64,000 nt of DNA from Kitasatospora aureofaciens (GTDB taxonomy: Bacteria; Actinomycetota; Actinomycetes; Streptomycetales; Streptomycetaceae). The position numbers and the translations under genes were made by a program. The notes under the pieces were generated by a model, which was not told where the DNA came from, made no database searches, and saw nothing but the letters and a program-made list of their open reading frames with translations. The stretch lies in contig NZ_JPRF03000032.1 in the NCBI RefSeq assembly GCF_001188955.3, forward strand, positions 248,001 to 312,000. The letters run 5' to 3'. Of the stretch, positions 1-8,356 are shown one piece after another. Position 1 is the stretch's first letter. Every line of letters starts with the position of its first letter.

Positions 1-1059
1 GCCGAGGCAGCGGTGCTGGCCGTGACCGAAGGCCATGTTGACGGGCCCGGCGGTGCGGTCGAGGTCCAGTTCGTCGGGGTGCTCGTACACCGCCGGGTCG
101 CGGTTGGCGGTCAGGTAGGAGACGTGGACGGCCTCGCCGGCCCGGATCGGCACCCCGCCCAGTTCGACGTCCTCGGTGGCGACCCGGGCGATGCCGGGGC
201 CCTGGCGGAACGGGATGAAGCGCAGCAGCTCCTCCAGGGCCTGCGGCAGCGACTCCGGCCGGGCGCGCAGCTTCGCGAGCTGTTCGGGGTGGGTGAGCAG
301 GGTGTAGGTGATGTTGCTGAGCTGGTAGGTGCTGGTGTCGTGGCCGGTGACCAGCAGGACCATCGCCATCACGGCGAGCTCGTCCGCGTCCAGCAGGTCG
401 TCGCCGTCGCGGGCGGTGGCGAGCGCGCTGATCAGGTCCTCGCCGGCGTGGGCGCGGCGCTCGGCGGTGAGCGCGGTGAAGTAGGCGCGCAGCCCGGCCT
501 TGGCCTCCTCCTGGCCCTCGCGGCTGCCCGGGCCCATCCGCATCATCGCGACGGCCCAGCCGCGCAGCCGGTCGCGGTCCTGGGCGGGGATCTCCAGCAC
601 TTCGCAGATGGTGGTGAGCGGGAGCCGGGCGGAGAGGAACTGCGCCAGGTCGGCCGGGGCGCCGTGCTCCTCCATCTCGTCGAAGTAGCCGTCGACGATC
701 CGCTGGGTGGCCGGGCGCATCCGCTCGACCTGGCGGTTGGTGAAGCCCTGGGCGACCAGGCGGCGCAGCCGGTTGTGCTCGGGCGGGTCCATCAGGTTGA
801 TCGACTCGGCCTGGGCGATGGGGGCGGGCGTCATCCGGGGCAGGTCGCGGCCGATGCCGGCGGCGCGGCTGAACCGGCGGTCGGTGGTGACCACCTTGAC
901 GTCCTCGTAGCGGGTGGCCAGCCAGGCCTCACCCTCGCCGTGCGGCAGTCGGACCCTGGCGATCGGGGCCTCCGTGAGCAACCGCTTGAGGAGGGGGTCG
1001 AACTCCAGGCCGTCGGTGTGGTGGAAGGGGCACTCCCACACGGGGGCGGTGGTGGTCAC
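1..1059 (-). CDS. cytochrome P450, C-terminus cut by window edge
   Basis: Heme-thiolate monooxygenase; the substrate cannot be told. The 353 codons seen begin at GTG (1059) and run off the left edge just after the heme-binding loop FGHGQHRCLG, whose Cys would ligate the iron. Also visible are the I-helix oxygen-activation motif (TGHDTS, for the usual AGxDT) and the K-helix ExxR in EELLR. About 40-50 C-terminal residues are missing. An in-frame ATG at 1149 would add 30 basic residues unlike a P450 N-terminus and has no ribosome site, so GTG is preferred. No ferredoxin gene is visible in the window. The fold assignment is firm. Confidence 0.93.
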   Translation of the reverse strand, partial: MTTTAPVWECPFHHTDGLEFDPLLKRLLTEAPIARVRLPHGEGEAWLATRYEDVKVVTTDRRFSRAAGIGRDLPRMTPAPIAQAESINLMDPPEHNRLRRLVAQGFTNRQVERMRPATQRIVDGYFDEMEEHGAPADLAQFLSARLPLTTICEVLEIPAQDRDRLRGWAVAMMRMGPGSREGQEEAKAGLRAYFTALTAERRAHAGEDLISALATARDGDDLLDADELAVMAMVLLVTGHDTSTYQLSNITYTLLTHPEQLAKLRARPESLPQALEELLRFIPFRQGPGIARVATEDVELGGVPIRAGEAVHVSYLTANRDPAVYEHPDELDLDRTAGPVNMAFGHGQHRCLG

Positions 1060-1183
1060 GGGCCTGTCCAATGGTCTTCGTCGTGCGGGGTGATGGCGCC
1101 CGAAACGGTTCCGGGTGGTTCGGGCGCGGACATCCAGATGCTTCCCCATGGACTGGTAAAGATGTGGACTCCGAGGGCGGTTC

Positions 1184-1213
1184 CCCCTAAGGAGTGAGAT
1201 AGCTGATTGTCAG
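1184..1213 (-). promoter_or_regulatory. candidate promoter of the P450 gene
   Basis: Read on the minus strand, CTGACA (1208-1213) and TAGGGG (1184-1189) are 18 nt apart, a fair match to the actinomycete housekeeping pattern, about 125 nt upstream of the P450 GTG. No other strong pair was seen in this 187-nt gap. Confidence 0.35.
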
Positions 1214-1246
1214 GTGAATTCACCGCACGTGTGGACGAGTTGACGC

Positions 1247-1966
1247 TCAGCCGTTCGCGTCGCCGGGGGCGACCAGCCCCGTCTCGTAGGCGAGCACCAC
1301 CGCCTGGGCCCGGTCGCGCAGGTTCAACTTGGCGAAGATCCGGGCCACATGGGTCTTCACCGTCGACTCGCTGAGGGTCAGCTCGACCGCCAACTCGGTG
1401 TTGGAGAGCCCGCGTCCGAGCAGTCCGAGCACCTCCACCTCGCGCGGGGTGAGCGGCGCGAGATCGCGGTGCAGCCGCGGTGAGTCGGCGCCGCGGGCCG
1501 CCGGGTGCGGGGCGCCGGTCGCGAAGCGCTCGACCAGCCGGCGGGTGATCGACGGGGCGAGCAGGGCGTCGCCGGTGTCCACCAGCCGTACGGCGGCGGC
1601 GAGGTGGGCCGAGGTGACGTCCTTGAGCAGGAAGCCGCTGGCGCCGGCGGACAGCGCCGCGTAGACGTAGTGGTCCAGGTCGAAGGTGGTCAGCATGATC
1701 ACCCGGCAGTCGGGCGCCTGGGCCAGGATCCGGCGGGCGGCCTCCAGGCCGTCCATGGTCGGCATCCGGATGTCCAGCAGGGCCACGTCGGGCCGGTGCA
1801 GGACGGCGGCGGCCACCGCCTCCGCGCCGTCCGAGGCCTCGGCGACCACGTCGATGCCGCGGGCGGTGAGGATCATCCGGAAGCCGGTGCGGACCAGTTC
1901 CTGGTCGTCGGCGATCACCACCCGGGGGCGGCGCTGTTCGGTCTCTTCCACGGTCCCCTCCGTCAC
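1247..1966 (-). CDS. NarL/LuxR-family response regulator
   Basis: Two-component response regulator of 239 residues. The receiver domain (about 15-130) has the acidic pair D20-D21, phospho-acceptor D65 in DVALLDIRMP and the conserved Lys in LLKD. A LuxR-type helix-turn-helix (about 172-236, LTPREVEVLGLLGRGLSN) binds DNA. It overlaps the kinase gene by 4 bp (ATGA), so the two are translationally coupled. The divergent ABC exporter at 2933-5967 is the likely target, as is usual for such modules; that is inference from position. A second copy of this arrangement lies at 40458-45872. Confidence 0.93.
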   Translation of the reverse strand: MTEGTVEETEQRRPRVVIADDQELVRTGFRMILTARGIDVVAEASDGAEAVAAAVLHRPDVALLDIRMPTMDGLEAARRILAQAPDCRVIMLTTFDLDHYVYAALSAGASGFLLKDVTSAHLAAAVRLVDTGDALLAPSITRRLVERFATGAPHPAARGADSPRLHRDLAPLTPREVEVLGLLGRGLSNTELAVELTLSESTVKTHVARIFAKLNLRDRAQAVVLAYETGLVAPGDANG

Positions 1967-2793
1967 GGCCGGTCCAGCGGGATGCGGGCGCGCACCCGGA
2001 ATCCGCCGCCGAGCCGGCGCCGGGCGTCCAGGTCCCCGCCGTACACCGCGACCCGCTCGCGCAGGCCGAGCAGCCCGCGCCCGGCGCCGTCCGCCTGCTT
2101 CGGTGCGGGGGCGGACGAACCGGAGAGCACGCTCGGGCCGCTGTTCAGCACCTCGACGCGCAGGTAGTGGTCCGCGTACCGCACCGTCACCTCCGCCGTC
2201 ACCCCTTCCCCGTGCTTGAGCGCGTTGGTCAGCGCCTCCTGGACGATCCGGTACGCCGTCACGTCGATGCCGCCGGGCAGCGGCCGTGGCTCGCCGGAGA
2301 TCCGCACCTCCACCGGCAGCCCGGCGAAGGCGAACCGGTCGATCAACGGGCTCAGCCGGCTCAGGCTCGGCTGCGGGGAGAAACCTTCCGGCTCCGGTTC
2401 CTCACTGCCGTCCGCGGCCGGGGCGAGCAGGCCCAGCAGATGCCGCAGTTCGGTCATCGTGTCCCGCCCGGCCGCCTCGACCGCGCCCATCGCGGCCGCC
2501 GCCTCCTCCGGCATGGTGGCCAGCACTTCGCGCGCGGCCCCGGCCTGCACCACCATCAGGCTCACGTTGTGGCTCACGATGTCGTGCAGCTCGGAGGCGA
2601 TCCGCGCCCGTTCGGCGTCCACGGCGGCGCTCGCGGCGCTCTCCCGCTCCCGTTCCAGCAGCCAGCCGCGCTCGCCGATGGCCGCCCGGTACAGCCGGCG
2701 CGCCCGGACCAGCGCGACGCCCAGCCAGCCGGCGCCCGCGCAGGCCGTGCCCGCCACCGCCACCGCGATCCAGTCCGTCCCTGTTCCCCACAC
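1963..2793 (-). CDS. sensor histidine kinase (HisKA_3 type), short sensor
   Basis: Histidine kinase of 276 residues partnered with the regulator at 1247-1966. One N-terminal membrane segment (about residues 8-28) is followed by a short linker, the dimerisation/phosphoacceptor motif ELHDIVSHNVS with H70, and a C-terminal HATPase domain (GRGLLGLRERV). With a single membrane helix and no extracellular domain it resembles intramembrane-sensing kinases that take their signal from a partner transporter. The start is GTG. It is divergent from the ABC exporter across 139 bp, in which I could not pick out a convincing operator. Confidence 0.92.
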   Translation of the reverse strand: MWGTGTDWIAVAVAGTACAGAGWLGVALVRARRLYRAAIGERGWLLERERESAASAAVDAERARIASELHDIVSHNVSLMVVQAGAAREVLATMPEEAAAAMGAVEAAGRDTMTELRHLLGLLAPAADGSEEPEPEGFSPQPSLSRLSPLIDRFAFAGLPVEVRISGEPRPLPGGIDVTAYRIVQEALTNALKHGEGVTAEVTVRYADHYLRVEVLNSGPSVLSGSSAPAPKQADGAGRGLLGLRERVAVYGGDLDARRRLGGGFRVRARIPLDRP

Positions 2794-2932
2794 GGCGCCA
2801 GCTTCGCAGCTGGGAGCTTGATCGACATCATCCGGGGGTGCCGCTCCCGTACATCCCCGGTACTACGGCGACCTGCGGTTACACCCCGGGTGGGACGACC
2901 GGCCCCGGCCGGCGCGCCTACCGTCGTCGACC

Positions 2933-3658
2933 ATGAGCAACGACCACGACGGGACCACCCGCCCCGACGACGCGCCCTTCGTCGTCGAGTTGTCGGGGGT
3001 GCACAAGGAGTTCGGCGACGCCAAGGCCCTCGACGGCGTCGACCTGCGGATCAGGGCGGGCGAGGCGGTCGCCGTGATGGGCCCCTCGGGGTGCGGCAAG
3101 TCCACCCTGCTGAACATGGTGGCCGGACTGGACCGGCCCAGCTCCGGCACCGTCCGGGTGCAGGGGCAGGACCTCGGCGGGCTGAACGAGAACGGGCTGG
3201 CGCTCTTCCGCCGCCGCAACGTCGGCATGATCTTCCAGTTCTTCAACCTGATCGACGACCTCCCGGCCCTCGACAACGTCGCCCTGGCCGCCCAGCTGAC
3301 CGGCACCACGGCCAGGCAGGCCCGTCGCCGGGCGCTGGAGCTGCTGGACGAACTGGGCGTCGCACACCGCAAGGACGTCTACCCGGCCGCGCTCAGCGGC
3401 GGCGAGCGCCAGCGCGTCGCGGTGGCCCGCGCCCTGATGAACCGGCCGGCCCTGCTGCTCGCCGACGAGCCGACCGGCGCGCTGGACAGCCGCTCGGGCG
3501 AGCAGGTGATGGACCTGCTGATCGACCTCAACCAGATCGGGCAGACCCTGCTGATCGTCACCCACGACCCCAACCTGGCCACCCGCTGCGCCAGTCGGCT
3601 GGTCGAGGTCGCGGACGGCAAGGTGGCGCGCGAGCGGATGCTGGAGGCCTCGTCATGA
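2933..3658 (+). CDS. ABC transporter ATP-binding protein, MacB/LolD-like
   Basis: ATPase of 241 residues for the adjacent FtsX-type permease. Walker A GPSGCGKST (50-58), Q-loop in FQFFNL, signature LSGGERQRV and Walker B LLLADEPTGALD are intact. Such ATPases power export or removal of membrane-active compounds and lipoproteins rather than import. The stop overlaps the permease ATG by 4 bp (ATGA), giving a two-gene operon divergent from the two-component system. Close paralogue of 42772-43485. Confidence 0.95.
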   Translation: MSNDHDGTTRPDDAPFVVELSGVHKEFGDAKALDGVDLRIRAGEAVAVMGPSGCGKSTLLNMVAGLDRPSSGTVRVQGQDLGGLNENGLALFRRRNVGMIFQFFNLIDDLPALDNVALAAQLTGTTARQARRRALELLDELGVAHRKDVYPAALSGGERQRVAVARALMNRPALLLADEPTGALDSRSGEQVMDLLIDLNQIGQTLLIVTHDPNLATRCASRLVEVADGKVARERMLEASS

Positions 3659-5967
3659 GCGGTGCCGTGTGGCGCGCCTCCCGGGCGGCCGTGAAGCGCC
3701 GCCGGGTGCAGACCGTCGTGATCGGCCTGGTCGTCTTCTGCTCCACCGCGACCGTGCTGCTCGCCCTCGCGGTGATCAGCGCCGCCAGGGCCCCGTTCGA
3801 CGACGCCTTCGAGGCCGAGCGGGGATCGCACGTCACCGCCCTCTTCGACCCGGCCAAGGCCTCGGCGGAGCAACTGGCCGCCACCGCCCACCGGCCGGGC
3901 GTGGAAGCGGCTGCCGGGCCCTTCGACCAGGCCGTGGTGACCATCCCCGCCGACTGGGTCGGCCGCCCGCCGGGCCCGCTGGCCCTGGTCGGTCGGCCCG
4001 ACCCCGCGTCCGCGCCGGTGGACCGGGTGGAGCTGCTGGCCGGCCGCTGGGCCTCCGCACCCGGCGAGGTGGTCGTCAACAACCCGGGCGGCGGCGCCGC
4101 GAGCCGGTTCGTCGGCACGCCGCTCACCACCAACACCGGGGTGAAGCTCACCGTCGTCGGCTTCGCGACCGACATGAGCCAGTCCTCCGGCGGCTGGGTC
4201 ACCCCCGAGCAGGCGGCCGCCCTGCATCCCACCGGGCGGCAGATGCTCTACCGCTTCACCGACGCGGCCACCGAGCAGCAGCTCACCACCTCGCTCGCCA
4301 ACGCCACTGAGGGCCTGCCCGAGGGCGCCGTCGAGAGCGGGCAGTCCTACCTGGTGCTCAAGCAGGCGTTCTCGGCGGGCGCCGACGCCTATTTGCCGCT
4401 GATGACGGTCTTCGGCGTGCTCGGCCTGGTCGTCGCCGCGCTGATCGTCGGCAACGTGGTGAGCGGCGCGGTGATCTCCGGCTACCGGCACATCGGGGTG
4501 CTCAAGTCGATCGGCTTCACGCCGCGCCAGGTGGTCACGGTCTACCTGACCATGGTGTCGGTGCCCGCGGTCGTCGGCACCGTCCTCGGTACGGCGGCCG
4601 GCTGGGTGGCGGCGGGCCCGATCCTCCAAGCCGCGTTCTCCGGCATCTCGACCGGCACCGCCGTGATCGAACCGGCGGGCTGGCTGCCCGTGGCCACCCT
4701 GGTCAGCGTCCCGCTGCTGGCCGCCCTCGCCGCGCTCGTCCCCGCCTCGCGCGCCCACCGGCTGTCCGCCGCCCAGGCCATCTCGGCGGGCAGCGCCCCG
4801 CGCGCCGGGCGCGGCCTCAAGGTCCAGCGCTGGCTGAGCGGCACCCGGCTTCCGCGCGCCGTCAGCCTCGGCCTCGGCCAGCCCTTCGCCCGCCCGGCCC
4901 GCACCGCGCTGACCATGGCGGCGATCGTGCTCGGCGTGGTCACCGTGACCGTGACCACCGGGGTGACCACCACCCTGGCCAAGTCCATGGCCGCGCCCGA
5001 CCGCAGCACCCACATCGACGTGCAGACCAGCGCCTTCTCGGAGAACAAGATCGCGCCCCGGCTGACCCCGGAGCAGACCACGGCGATGCTGCACACCACC
5101 CCCGGCGCCGAGCAGGTGTCCGTCCGCGGCCTGGTCCGGGTCGGCATCCTCGGCCAGCCCCAACTCGTCTTCGCGGACTTCTACGGCGGCGACGCCATGG
5201 TCGACCACCGGCGGCTCAACGTGGTCGAGGGCCGCCTGGCGACCGGGCTGAACGAGATCGAGGCCGGGCCGGCCTTCCTGGACCAGCACGGGCTCAAGCT
5301 CGGCGACCGGGTCACCCTGGTCCTGGAGGGGCGGCAGACCACCGTCACCATCGTCGGCAAGGAGATCCAGGGCAACGCCAACGCGATCACCTCCAACGAC
5401 GCCACCCGAGCCCTGCTCACCCCCGACCCGCACGTGGTCGAGTACGACGTGAAGCTCGCCGTAGGCGCCGACGCCGGGGCCTACCAGAAGGCCGTCACGG
5501 GCGCCGACCCCAGCCTGTCGGCCTCGGTCGTCACGCCGGGGACGGAAGGGTCCGTGGTCGCGATCCAGACCTTCAGCACGACTTTCTCCGCCCTGCTGTC
5601 GGTGGTCGCCGCGCTCGGCGTCTTCAACACCCTGCTGCTCACCATCCGCGAACGCCGCCGCGACCTCGGCATGCTGAAGTCGATCGGGATGACGCCCCGG
5701 CAGGTCGTCGCGATGACCATCACCTCGGTGGCCTGGCAGGGCGTGGTCAGCGGGATCGTCGGCATCCCGCTCGGGATCCTGGTGCACCGGCTGATCGTCG
5801 AGCACGTCCGGATCATCGCCTTCCCGGACTCGATGATCGACGTCTGGGGCGCCCCGCTGCTCGCCGCCCTCGCCCTGGCGGGCGTCGCGATCGCCGTCCT
5901 CGGCGCCCTCGTCCCGGCCCGTTCGGCGGCGCGGCTGCCGATCGCCGAGGTGCTGCACAACGAGTGA
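3655..5967 (+). CDS. FtsX-family ABC transporter permease
   Basis: Membrane permease of 770 residues working with the ATPase just upstream. An N-terminal membrane helix (about 20-45) is followed by a MacB-like periplasmic domain, three membrane helices, a second signal-anchor plus extracytoplasmic domain, and three C-terminal helices: two FtsX units in one chain. The motif GVLKSIGFTPRQVV recurs as GMLKSIGMTPRQVV in the second half, showing the internal duplication. The start is ATG 3655, overlapping the ATPase stop; the frame stays open far upstream only because of GC bias. Likely exports an antimicrobial or lipid-like compound (inference). Confidence 0.93.
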   Translation: MSGAVWRASRAAVKRRRVQTVVIGLVVFCSTATVLLALAVISAARAPFDDAFEAERGSHVTALFDPAKASAEQLAATAHRPGVEAAAGPFDQAVVTIPADWVGRPPGPLALVGRPDPASAPVDRVELLAGRWASAPGEVVVNNPGGGAASRFVGTPLTTNTGVKLTVVGFATDMSQSSGGWVTPEQAAALHPTGRQMLYRFTDAATEQQLTTSLANATEGLPEGAVESGQSYLVLKQAFSAGADAYLPLMTVFGVLGLVVAALIVGNVVSGAVISGYRHIGVLKSIGFTPRQVVTVYLTMVSVPAVVGTVLGTAAGWVAAGPILQAAFSGISTGTAVIEPAGWLPVATLVSVPLLAALAALVPASRAHRLSAAQAISAGSAPRAGRGLKVQRWLSGTRLPRAVSLGLGQPFARPARTALTMAAIVLGVVTVTVTTGVTTTLAKSMAAPDRSTHIDVQTSAFSENKIAPRLTPEQTTAMLHTTPGAEQVSVRGLVRVGILGQPQLVFADFYGGDAMVDHRRLNVVEGRLATGLNEIEAGPAFLDQHGLKLGDRVTLVLEGRQTTVTIVGKEIQGNANAITSNDATRALLTPDPHVVEYDVKLAVGADAGAYQKAVTGADPSLSASVVTPGTEGSVVAIQTFSTTFSALLSVVAALGVFNTLLLTIRERRRDLGMLKSIGMTPRQVVAMTITSVAWQGVVSGIVGIPLGILVHRLIVEHVRIIAFPDSMIDVWGAPLLAALALAGVAIAVLGALVPARSAARLPIAEVLHNE

Positions 5968-5980
5968 GGTGCTGCGGCAA

Positions 5981-6016
5981 GTGGACGGCCGGGTGATTCG
6001 CCGCCCGGCCGTCCGC
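5981..6016 (+). terminator. hairpin terminator of the ABC exporter operon
   Basis: Perfect 11-bp inverted repeat GGACGGCCGGG / CCCGGCCGTCC (5983-5993 and 6004-6014) with a 10-nt loop, extended by two further pairs, 15 nt after the permease stop. No U-tract, as is usual in Streptomyces. Confidence 0.7.
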
Positions 6017-6057
6017 CGCATGGCTGACGCATCGTCGATCGTCGGTGTCGGAGCGCC

Positions 6058-6063
6058 TATCAT
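6058..6063 (+). promoter_or_regulatory. -10 box of a probable leaderless hemC promoter
   Basis: TATCAT lies exactly 6 nt before the hemC ATG (6070), placing the transcription start at or next to the A of ATG. No ribosome-binding site precedes the ATG, consistent with a leaderless mRNA. The -35 region is weak. Confidence 0.45.
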
Positions 6064-6069
6064 CGCGCC

Positions 6070-7005
6070 ATGGCCACCGCTGAGCTGATCCGCATCGTCT
6101 CCCGCTCCTCGCCCATGGCACTCGCCCAGGTCGACCGGGTCCGCACCGAACTCGCCGAACTGCACCCGGGGTTGCGCACCGAGGTGGTGCCGGTCACCAC
6201 CTCGGGCGACCGCTGGACCGGCGACCTCTCCCAGCTGGGCGGCAAGGGCGCGTTCACCAAGGAGGTCGACGCCGCGCTGCTCGCCGGGGAGGCCGACGTG
6301 GCCGTGCACTGCCTCAAGGACGTGCCCGCCGACCGCCCGCTGCCCGCCGGCACCGTCTTCGCCGCCTACCTGCGCCGCGACGACATCCGCGACGCGCTCG
6401 TCCACCCCGGCGGCCTGACCCTGGCCGAACTCCCGCCCGGTACCCGGATCGGCACCTCCTCCGTCCGCCGCATCGCCCAACTCGCCGCCACCCAACCGCA
6501 CCTGGAGTGCGTCCCGATCCGCGGCAACGCCAACAGCCGGCTCGCCAAGCTGGCGGCCGGGGACGCCGACGCGCTACTGCTCGCCGTCTCCGGCCTGGAG
6601 CGGATCGGCGAGCAGGCCAGGATCACCGAGGTCCTCGGCGTCGAGGCGATGTGCCCGCCGATCGGCGCCGGCATCCTCGTCCTGCAGTGCCGCGAGGACG
6701 ACACCGCGACCATCGAGGCCGTCACCGGGCTCGGCCACCACGACACCTGGCGCGAGGCGGCGGCCGAGCGGATGTTCCTGCACGTGCTGCAGGGCCACTG
6801 CAACAGCCCGATCGCCGGCTACGCCAGGGCCGAGGCGGACGGCCGGCTCTCGCTGCGCGGCCGGGTCTTCACCCCGGACGGCAAGCGGGTGCTGGACGCC
6901 CACGAGTGGGCGGGCGTGCTCAGCCCGGAGGACCTCGGCACCTCGGTCGCCCTGGCACTCAAGCGGCAGGGCGCGCAGGAGCTGATCTCCTCGATCCCGC
7001 ACTGA
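6070..7005 (+). CDS. hemC: hydroxymethylbilane synthase (porphobilinogen deaminase)
   Basis: Condenses four porphobilinogens to hydroxymethylbilane in tetrapyrrole synthesis, in the cytoplasm. At 311 residues it is normal length. It keeps the catalytic Asp (D84 in CLKDVPAD), the substrate-binding Arg cluster (SSVRRIAQL, PIRGNANSR) and the dipyrromethane-cofactor Cys (C244 in LQGHCNSPIAGY). It stands alone: no hemA, hemB or hemD is adjacent, whereas streptomycete hemC usually sits in a hemA-hemC-hemD cluster. It may be a second copy, or a secondary-metabolism or relocated gene. Function by motif is firm; the paralogue idea is inference. Confidence 0.93.
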   Translation: MATAELIRIVSRSSPMALAQVDRVRTELAELHPGLRTEVVPVTTSGDRWTGDLSQLGGKGAFTKEVDAALLAGEADVAVHCLKDVPADRPLPAGTVFAAYLRRDDIRDALVHPGGLTLAELPPGTRIGTSSVRRIAQLAATQPHLECVPIRGNANSRLAKLAAGDADALLLAVSGLERIGEQARITEVLGVEAMCPPIGAGILVLQCREDDTATIEAVTGLGHHDTWREAAAERMFLHVLQGHCNSPIAGYARAEADGRLSLRGRVFTPDGKRVLDAHEWAGVLSPEDLGTSVALALKRQGAQELISSIPH

Positions 7006-7090
7006 GGCGGGGTTCGGTGCGCTGTGCCCCGGCGACCGGTGGATCCGGCGTCCGGTGGCCCCGTTGTCCGGTGGCCCCGGCGACCGTGGC

Positions 7091-7164
7091 CCCGGCGTCC
7101 TGTGAACCCGGCGTCCTGTGAACCCGGCGTCCTGTGAACCCGGCGTCCTGTGAACCCGGCGTCC
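7091..7164. repeat. 16-bp tandem repeat, about 4.6 copies
   Basis: The unit CCCGGCGTCCTGTGAA is repeated perfectly four times (7091-7154) and then partially (7155-7164), between hemC and the VanZ-like gene. Degenerate relatives (TCCGGTGGCCCC) extend it upstream to about 7046. Non-coding; copy number is likely to vary between strains. Confidence 0.9.
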
Positions 7165-7216
7165 GTTCCGGCCGTTACGCGAGAACCGACCGGGTGTTCG
7201 GGGCGTCCGTTGAGGC

Positions 7217-7762
7217 GTGATCAGTGCGGTGCTCGGCGGGATGCCGAACTTCTGGCCCGGGCTGCTGCTCTCGCTGGTGCCGGCGGCCCTGCTGAACCGG
7301 CCGGTGGGGCGGCTGCTGCGGGCCCACTGGGTGGTGGGCTTCCTGCTGCTGCTCGGGCTCGGCGGGGTGGTCGTCGCGACGCTGCTGCCGGAGGCGTTCC
7401 GGCCGTCGGTGCTCCGGCACGCGGCGGAGGCCGCGCGGCACTGCTCGGTGGCGGGCGCCCGGCCGCGTTCGCCGTACGAGCTGCTGCACGTGCGGCACAT
7501 CGAGCTCAAGCTGGCGACCTACGCGCCGGTGGGCTTCGCGGCCGCCCTGGCCGGGACGCGGCGACGGGCGGCGGTGGCGCTGCTGGGTACGGCGATGCTG
7601 CCGTTCGCGGTGTCGGGGCTGCAGTACGCGGTGCCCGCGCTCGGGCGGGCGTGTGACGTGCAGGACGTCTGGGACGGCGTGCAGGGCGTCGTGCTGGGGG
7701 CGGCGCTGGGGCTGGTGGTGGGACCGGTGGCCCGGGCGATGACCAGGGCGCGGGCGGTCTGA
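7217..7762 (+). CDS. VanZ-like membrane protein
   Basis: Integral membrane protein of 181 residues with about five hydrophobic segments and a conserved polar patch (HIELKLATYAPVGF) typical of the VanZ family, whose founding member gives low-level teicoplanin resistance by an unclear mechanism. GTG start. It is preceded by the tandem repeat and directly abuts the convergent ArsR-type regulator (stops at 7762/7763). No glycopeptide-resistance genes are nearby, so a resistance role is only a possibility. Confidence 0.75.
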   Translation: MISAVLGGMPNFWPGLLLSLVPAALLNRPVGRLLRAHWVVGFLLLLGLGGVVVATLLPEAFRPSVLRHAAEAARHCSVAGARPRSPYELLHVRHIELKLATYAPVGFAAALAGTRRRAAVALLGTAMLPFAVSGLQYAVPALGRACDVQDVWDGVQGVVLGAALGLVVGPVARAMTRARAV

Positions 7763-8281
7763 CTACCGGTCGAGCAGGGGGAACAGGCGCGCCACGGCCG
7801 CGACCGGACGGGCCCCGGCGGGCCGCGTCCGCGGGTCGGTGTCCCGGCCGCGGTAACGGGTGAGCAGCTGCCGCACGGCGTCCGCGACGGCGGTCAGCTC
7901 CTCGGGGGTGAGGTGGACGACGGTGCTGAACGCCTCGTCCTGCTGCCACTCGGCCGGGGCTTCGGCGCGCCGGGCGAGCCAGTGCCGGTAGCTCTCGTCC
8001 TCCAGGCCGCGGGCCAGCTCGCCGAACCCGTCGCCGGTCGTGGGCGGTTGGGCCTGGGCCAGTCGCCACGGCCGGGCCCGGCCGTCGGTGGCCGGGGCCT
8101 CCTCGATCACTCCGTACCGGGCGAGCTGCCGCAGGTGGAAGGAGCACAGGCCGGAGCTGTACCCGAGTCGGGCGGCGGCCTCGGTGGAGGTGAGGGTGCG
8201 GCGTTCGGCGAGCAGTTCCAGCAGCGCGGTGCGGACGGCGTGTTCAGGGAGGGCGCCGGTTCTGACGATGTCTTCGGTCAC
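7763..8281 (-). CDS. ArsR-type winged-helix regulator (HTH_20)
   Basis: Regulator of 172 residues. The N-terminal winged helix (about 1-75, with STEAAARLGYSSGLCSFHLRQL) is typical of HTH_20 repressors; the C-terminal half is a helical effector or dimerisation region of unknown ligand. GTG 8281 is chosen because the protein then starts directly in the HTH domain; its start codon overlaps a palindromic operator, so autoregulation is likely. A longer frame to 8323 would read through both operators. Divergent from the deformylase gene, which it probably also represses (inference from the shared site). Confidence 0.85.
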   Translation of the reverse strand: MTEDIVRTGALPEHAVRTALLELLAERRTLTSTEAAARLGYSSGLCSFHLRQLARYGVIEEAPATDGRARPWRLAQAQPPTTGDGFGELARGLEDESYRHWLARRAEAPAEWQQDEAFSTVVHLTPEELTAVADAVRQLLTRYRGRDTDPRTRPAGARPVAAVARLFPLLDR

Positions 8282-8308
8282 TTTGCAAAGTCTGCTACTT
8301 TGCAAAGT
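8280..8308. promoter_or_regulatory. double palindromic operator between ArsR-type gene and def
   Basis: Two perfect copies of the 12-bp palindrome ACTTTGCAAAGT at 8280-8291 and 8297-8308, centres 17 bp apart, in an otherwise GC-rich region. They cover the regulator's start and the divergent promoter region, as expected of a cooperative repressor site. Confidence 0.85.
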
Positions 8309-8356
8309 GGACAGCAAGGCCATCGAGCAGGTTCATCAAGATGAGGGGGAGCGACA

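Noticed and set aside
2167..3654. Very long open frame upstream of the permease, in phase with it
   Set aside because: The frame covers the divergent control region and the ATPase gene in another frame. It is open because of high GC; the ATG at 3655 overlapping the ATPase stop is the real start.
1..5967. P450 with the exporter as a natural-product cluster
   Set aside because: No synthase, synthetase or other core enzyme is within view on this side, and the P450 continues past the window edge.
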